Assembly: GCA_030450655.1 (NCBI GenBank)
Contig: JAKDIE010000036.1
Span: 1-8,944 of the forward strand
Length of the DNA: 8,944 nucleotides
Direction: 5' to 3'
Origin: Ruaniaceae bacterium
Lineage (GTDB): Bacteria > Actinomycetota > Actinomycetes > Actinomycetales > Actinomycetaceae
Part shown: one piece after another, positions 5,702 through 8,944 of the stretch
How the letters are laid out: every line of letters starts with the position of its first letter
How positions within the stretch are numbered: position 1 is the stretch's first letter
The notes under the pieces: generated by a model
The model's database searches: none
Seen by the model: the letters and a program-made list of their open reading frames with translations, nothing else
Told to the model about the DNA's origin: nothing
Translations under genes and position numbers: made by a program

Positions 5702-7221
5702 CCGAACCTCAGCTCGGCGACTCCCAGGTGGAGGGCGCCGCAAGTTCAGTCCCGCCTGACGATTCCGATCAGTGGCGGAAGGTCCACTGGTCCACCCCTT
5801 TGGTGAACGCGTGGCAGGCGCTGGCCGCCGTAATCGTGATCGTGCTGTTCAACTCGGCCGATTGGGTTGGCGATGTGGCCGAGGCATTTGAGCTACCTCC
5901 AGTTGCAATAATCGCGCTCATTGTTGCAGGTGCCGTCCTCCTCTTCTCGGCGGTCGCACTTGTCTACTCCTACTTCGCCTGGCGTCGCATCCGCTACGCG
6001 GTGAGCGACGACGCCGTGTATTACCACTCGGGCATCTTCTTGCGGAGCCAGCGCCACGCCCGCCTCAACCGCATCCAAGGGGTGGATATCAACCGGCCCG
6101 TGTTGGGCAGGCTCGTGGGCATCGCCGCCGTGGTGATCGAGTCCGCGGGCGGCGCGGAGTCCAAGGTGGACGTCAAGTTCTTGAAGGACGACGACGCGGA
6201 GGCGTTGCGGGCCGAGATCCTCGCCCGCGCGGCCGGCCTGAGCGCGCGTCAGGAGTCAGGCGAGGCGGCCCCCGCCTTCGCCGTGGCACCCGAACGCGTG
6301 GTCTACCAGCTTGAGCCCAAGACGCTGATTGGCTCGCTGCTCCGCTCGGGCACGTTCTACGTGTGTGTGGTCCTTGCGGCGTCGATCATCCCAGTCGCGC
6401 TCATCGTGCAGTCCTTTTCCGCGTTGGTGGGGTTCATCCCCGTCGTGGCGGTGGGGGCATCCTTCATCTGGTCTCGGTTCGCGGGGGAGTTTGGCTTCAC
6501 GCTGGCGATCTCGCCGGATGGGCTGCGCACGCGCCAGGGACTCCTGTCCACCCGCGCCAAGACTCTGCCGCCCGGCCGAATCCAAGCGATCTCCCTGACT
6601 CAGCCGTATCTGTGGCGGCGTAAGGACTGGTGGCGCGTCCGTATTAACGTGGCCGGGTATGGGCTGGATGCCTCTGGTGGGGGAGACGCCGGTTCGATGT
6701 CCATCGGTGGCGTGCTGATTCCGGTCGCAACGCGAAGCGAGGCGCTCAACGGCATCTGGCTCGTGCTGCACGATCTTGGCGTGGACGATCCGCAGGGCGT
6801 GATCGATTCCGCGCTGAGCGGCACCCTCGGAGATGGGGGCTTCCTCCATTCGCCGCGGCAGGCGCGCTGGGTGGACCCGATCAAGTGGCGCCGCAACGGA
6901 CTTCTCATCACTCGCACCGCGCTCCTGATGCGATCGGGCCGCATCACACGCTCGCTGGCGATCGTTCCTCACGAGCGCACGCAGTCGCTCAGGATCGATC
7001 AGGGCCCGTGGGCGCGCAAGCTCGGCGTGGCGGCATTCGCGGTGGACTCCGTGACGGGGCCAGTCGTGCCGCGTGTGGAGCACCTCCTCGAGATGACGGC
7101 GCTGCAGGTGCTGCGCGAGCAGTCGTGGCGGGCGCGCGAGGCCCGCGCGCTCGAAGGGCGCGACGAGTGGATGCTGCGCGTAGGTATGCGGGCCCCCGAG
7201 GTACCGGGAGAGCGCCCGTGA
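5698..7221 (+). CDS. Membrane protein with repeated bacterial PH domains (bPH2/DUF304, YdbT-like)
   Basis: A 507-residue membrane protein of unknown biochemical function. Two helix pairs are visible (about 36-53 with 67-93, and 213-235 with 240-258). bPH2-like units follow: about 95-175 (YAVSDDAVYYHSGIFLRSQ, then RIQGVDINRP), about 265-345 (ISPDGLRTRQGLLSTR, then GRIQAISLTQP) and about 395-470 (LLITRTALLMRSGRITR, then HERTQSLRIDQGPWARKLG). The recurring pattern 'receives GL/GIF...R...RIQ...' makes the three-fold repeat visible by eye; the third unit is the most divergent in position. This layout is that of YdbT-type proteins, which sit beside a single-domain YdbS. The GTG start overlaps the previous stop (GTGA) with only a weak ribosome binding site, suggesting translational coupling. 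The last ~35 residues are charged. Confidence 0.8.
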   Translation: MTEPQLGDSQVEGAASSVPPDDSDQWRKVHWSTPLVNAWQALAAVIVIVLFNSADWVGDVAEAFELPPVAIIALIVAGAVLLFSAVALVYSYFAWRRIRYAVSDDAVYYHSGIFLRSQRHARLNRIQGVDINRPVLGRLVGIAAVVIESAGGAESKVDVKFLKDDDAEALRAEILARAAGLSARQESGEAAPAFAVAPERVVYQLEPKTLIGSLLRSGTFYVCVVLAASIIPVALIVQSFSALVGFIPVVAVGASFIWSRFAGEFGFTLAISPDGLRTRQGLLSTRAKTLPPGRIQAISLTQPYLWRRKDWWRVRINVAGYGLDASGGGDAGSMSIGGVLIPVATRSEALNGIWLVLHDLGVDDPQGVIDSALSGTLGDGGFLHSPRQARWVDPIKWRRNGLLITRTALLMRSGRITRSLAIVPHERTQSLRIDQGPWARKLGVAAFAVDSVTGPVVPRVEHLLEMTALQVLREQSWRAREARALEGRDEWMLRVGMRAPEVPGERP

Positions 7222-8072
7222 AGGGGGGGGTGATCGGGGCAGGGCGAGTCGGCGCCGTTCTGGGGCACGCGCTCCGGCGCTCCGGGCACGAGATCGTGGG
7301 GGTTACCGCAGTCTCGGATGCTTCGATCGAACGCGCCGAGACGCTGCTGCCCGGCGCCCCGATACTCGCCGCCGATGAGATCCTCCCCCTGTCTCAGATC
7401 GTGCTCCTTGCTGTGCCCGACGACGCCATCGCCCCCCTGGTCTCCGGCCTCGCCGCGCTGGACTTGTGGAGCCGGGACCACGCCGTCGTACACACATCGG
7501 GAGCGCACGGCGTGGAAGTGCTGGAGCCCGCGCGGGCTGCCGGGGCGATCACGATCGCGATCCACCCGGCGATGACATTCACGGGGACCTCCATGGACGT
7601 GCCGCGGCTGGATGGCCTGCCGTTCGCCGTCACTGCGCATGGCGTGCACGCCACGATCGGCGACGGGCTCGTGATTGACATGGGCGGCGAGCCGTTCCGG
7701 GTGAAGTCCGCGGATCGGGCGCTCTACCACGCGGCGCTCGCGCACGGCTCCAATCACATGCTCGTGCTGGTGAACCAGGCGCGGCGGATGCTCGCGAGTG
7801 CCGGGATCGACCCGCACGTGATCGGCCCGCTGCTGCAGGCCACTCTCGACGGCGCACTGACCGGCGAGGATTCGCGCGTCACCGGGCCCGTGGTGCGCGG
7901 AGACGTGGGGACGATCACCGCCCACTTGCAGGCGCTCGACGAGGCTGGCCTGCCGGACGCCGACGAGACGTACCGCGCGCTCGCGGCGGCCACGGCGCAC
8001 TATTGCGCAGAGCGCGGACTGCTTCGCCGGGAGAAGGCCGCCGAGATTCTTACCCTCCTGGAGAAGCCGTGA
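7218..8072 (+). CDS. Rossmann-fold / DUF2520 protein, candidate ketopantoate reductase
   Basis: A 284-residue protein like 6-phosphogluconate dehydrogenases. The N-terminus has the dinucleotide loop GAGRVG (7-12) in VIGAGRVGAVLG. Further conserved stretches are LLAVPDDAI (63-71), HTSGAHG (92-98), IHPAMTFTG (115-123) and, in the helical C-terminal half (DUF2520), GPVVRGDVGTITAHL (223-237). It is probably an NAD(P)H-dependent reductase or dehydrogenase. It overlaps panC by GTGA, and some DUF2520-type proteins, notably PanG of Francisella, are reported as ketopantoate reductases; I recall this family link but cannot verify it here. Ketopantoate reduction is the step that gives PanC its substrate. 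The GTG start has GGGAG at 7206-7210 seven bases upstream. Codons 2-5 contain eight consecutive G. Upstream in-frame sequence lies within the preceding gene and is not part of the protein. Confidence 0.82.
   Translation: MKGGVIGAGRVGAVLGHALRRSGHEIVGVTAVSDASIERAETLLPGAPILAADEILPLSQIVLLAVPDDAIAPLVSGLAALDLWSRDHAVVHTSGAHGVEVLEPARAAGAITIAIHPAMTFTGTSMDVPRLDGLPFAVTAHGVHATIGDGLVIDMGGEPFRVKSADRALYHAALAHGSNHMLVLVNQARRMLASAGIDPHVIGPLLQATLDGALTGEDSRVTGPVVRGDVGTITAHLQALDEAGLPDADETYRALAAATAHYCAERGLLRREKAAEILTLLEKP
8060..8063 (+). promoter_or_regulatory. Ribosome binding site of panC
   Basis: GGAG at 8060-8063 lies 5 nt before the GTG at 8069, inside the end of the preceding gene. It supports 8069 over the in-frame GTG at 8075 and over longer upstream starts. 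Confidence 0.5.
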
Positions 8073-8890
8073 TTGTGTCCCGTACGAAGGCCGAGCTCCG
8101 CGCGGCGCTCGCAACCCTGCCGGGTTCGAAGGCGCTCGTGATGACGATGGGCGCGCTCCACGAGGGCCACCTCACGCTCGTGGCGGAGGCGCGCCGCCGT
8201 GCCGAGCACGTGATCGTCTCGATTTACGTGAACCCGTTGCAGTTCGGGCCCAACGAGGACTTCGACTCGTACCCGCGGGATCTTCAGCGGGATTTGGCCG
8301 CGCTCGGCGAGGTGGACCTCGTGTTCGCCCCCTCGGACGAGGAGATGTACCCGCGCGAGCCGCTCGTGCGGATCGATCCCGGGCCGGTCGCCACGATCCT
8401 CGAGGGTGCCACCCGCCCCACGCATTTCGCCGGGGTGCTGCAGGTGGTCGCGAAGGTGATGATCGCCGTCGGGCCGGATGTGGCGATCTTTGGGCAGAAG
8501 GACGCGCAGCAGCTGGCGCTCGTGACCACCATGGTCGAGGACTTGGACTTGGGCGTGGAGATCGTGGCCGCTCCGATCGCGCGGGATGTGGACGGCGTGG
8601 CGCGGTCTTCGCGTAACGCGTACCTGAGCCCCGAAGAGCGCGTTCAGGCGCGCGCACTCTCGCGGGCGCTGCGCGCCGGGCAAGCCGCATCTCGGCCGGC
8701 GGAGGCCCTGGCCGCGGCGCGCGCGGTGCTCGAAAATGCTCCGGGCGTACGCTTGGACTACCTGGTTCTCGTGGATCCCGTCACGTTCACCGATCTGAAG
8801 CCCGGTGCCGAGCGGGGCCTTCTGGCGGTCGCCGCCTGGGTGGGAACCACTCGATTGATCGATAATGCCATCGTCACGCTGAGGAGTTGA
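8069..8890 (+). CDS. panC: Pantothenate synthetase (pantoate-beta-alanine ligase)
   Basis: Joins pantoate and beta-alanine at the expense of ATP, through a pantoyl-adenylate, to make pantothenate; a cytosolic enzyme of the nucleotidyltransferase fold. The 273-residue length is within the usual range. The signature MTMGALHEGHL (25-35) contains the HxGH nucleotide motif (HEGH 31-34). Also present are SIYVNPLQFGPNEDFDSYPR (51-70), the RPTHFAGVLQVV region (116-127), FGQKDAQQLALV (141-152) with the lysine of the ATP site, and the KMSKS-like SSRNAYLSPEER (180-191). The start GTG at 8069 overlaps the upstream stop as GTGA. The segment GVARSSRN differs slightly from the common GLALSSRN. panD follows after two bases. 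Confidence 0.96.
   Translation: MIVSRTKAELRAALATLPGSKALVMTMGALHEGHLTLVAEARRRAEHVIVSIYVNPLQFGPNEDFDSYPRDLQRDLAALGEVDLVFAPSDEEMYPREPLVRIDPGPVATILEGATRPTHFAGVLQVVAKVMIAVGPDVAIFGQKDAQQLALVTTMVEDLDLGVEIVAAPIARDVDGVARSSRNAYLSPEERVQARALSRALRAGQAASRPAEALAAARAVLENAPGVRLDYLVLVDPVTFTDLKPGAERGLLAVAAWVGTTRLIDNAIVTLRS
8881..8886 (+). promoter_or_regulatory. Ribosome binding site of panD
   Basis: GAGGAG at 8881-8886, within the last panC codons, lies 6 nt before the ATG at 8893. This is among the strongest Shine-Dalgarno sequences in the window. Confidence 0.65.
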
Positions 8891-8892
8891 CC

Positions 8893-8944
8893 ATGCTGCG
8901 ACCAATGATGATCTCGAAGATTCACCGCGCCACGATTACGGAGG
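8893..8944 (+). CDS. panD: Aspartate 1-decarboxylase, N-terminal fragment (cut by window end)
   Basis: Only the first 17 codons are inside the window: MLRPMMISKIHRATITE. This matches the conserved start of PanD, whose members typically read MLR-MM-SKIHRATVT. PanD decarboxylates L-aspartate to beta-alanine, the second substrate of PanC, using a pyruvoyl group made by self-cleavage at a Gly-Ser bond near residue 24, which lies beyond the edge. The start is 2 nt after the panC stop with GAGGAG upstream, so panC and panD form one unit. Confidence 0.88.
   Translation, partial: MLRPMMISKIHRATITE

Noticed and set aside
6256..7083. Minus-strand frame of 275 codons opposite the second PH-domain gene
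   Set aside because: Antisense shadow with His/Arg-rich low-complexity translation and no recognisable motif.
8000..8905. Minus-strand frame of 301 codons opposite panC
   Set aside because: Antisense shadow of a gene with all pantothenate synthetase motifs; no independent support.
377..8944. CRISPR array, tRNA, rRNA or riboswitch
   Set aside because: The region is fully packed with coding sequence, and I saw no repeat-spacer pattern, tRNA-like cloverleaf or long structured leader.

Overview
The window is GC-rich throughout, and the genes use GTG starts and G/C-ending codons. Together with the gene order this points to a high-GC Gram-positive actinobacterium. I would guess the Actinomycetales/Micrococcales side of the phylum, but the window alone does not fix a genus.

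Layout: positions 1-376 hold no convincing complete gene. They contain four tandem ~23-bp units that resemble the terminal transposase-binding repeats of IS21-type insertion sequences, a hairpin, and the short upstream region of ftsH. From 377 to the right edge every gene lies on the + strand with almost no spacing: ftsH (membrane AAA+ protease), folE, folP, a fused folB-folK, a four-helix membrane protein of the DUF3180 type, two membrane proteins carrying bacterial PH (bPH2/DUF304) domains, a Rossmann/DUF2520 protein, panC, and the first 17 codons of panD. The only real gap after ftsH is 35 nt before the first PH-domain gene, where a candidate leaderless promoter can be seen.

How it works together: FolE, FolP and FolB-FolK cover the steps from GTP towards dihydropteroate (cyclohydrolase, aldolase, pyrophosphokinase, synthase). 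PanC and PanD make pantothenate and its beta-alanine precursor. The DUF2520 protein sits directly against panC and is a plausible ketopantoate reductase, which would make the right end a pantothenate module. The DUF3180 and PH-domain proteins are membrane proteins of unknown role between the two vitamin modules. From memory, this order is a recurrent actinobacterial neighbourhood, so most of the window is conserved housekeeping DNA. I see no defence system, CRISPR array, RNA gene or intact mobile element. The points most worth following up are the DUF2520-panC link, the PH-domain pair with its possible own promoter, the G8 tract at the start of the DUF2520 gene, the FolB-FolK fusion, and the insertion-sequence scar beside the ftsH upstream region.
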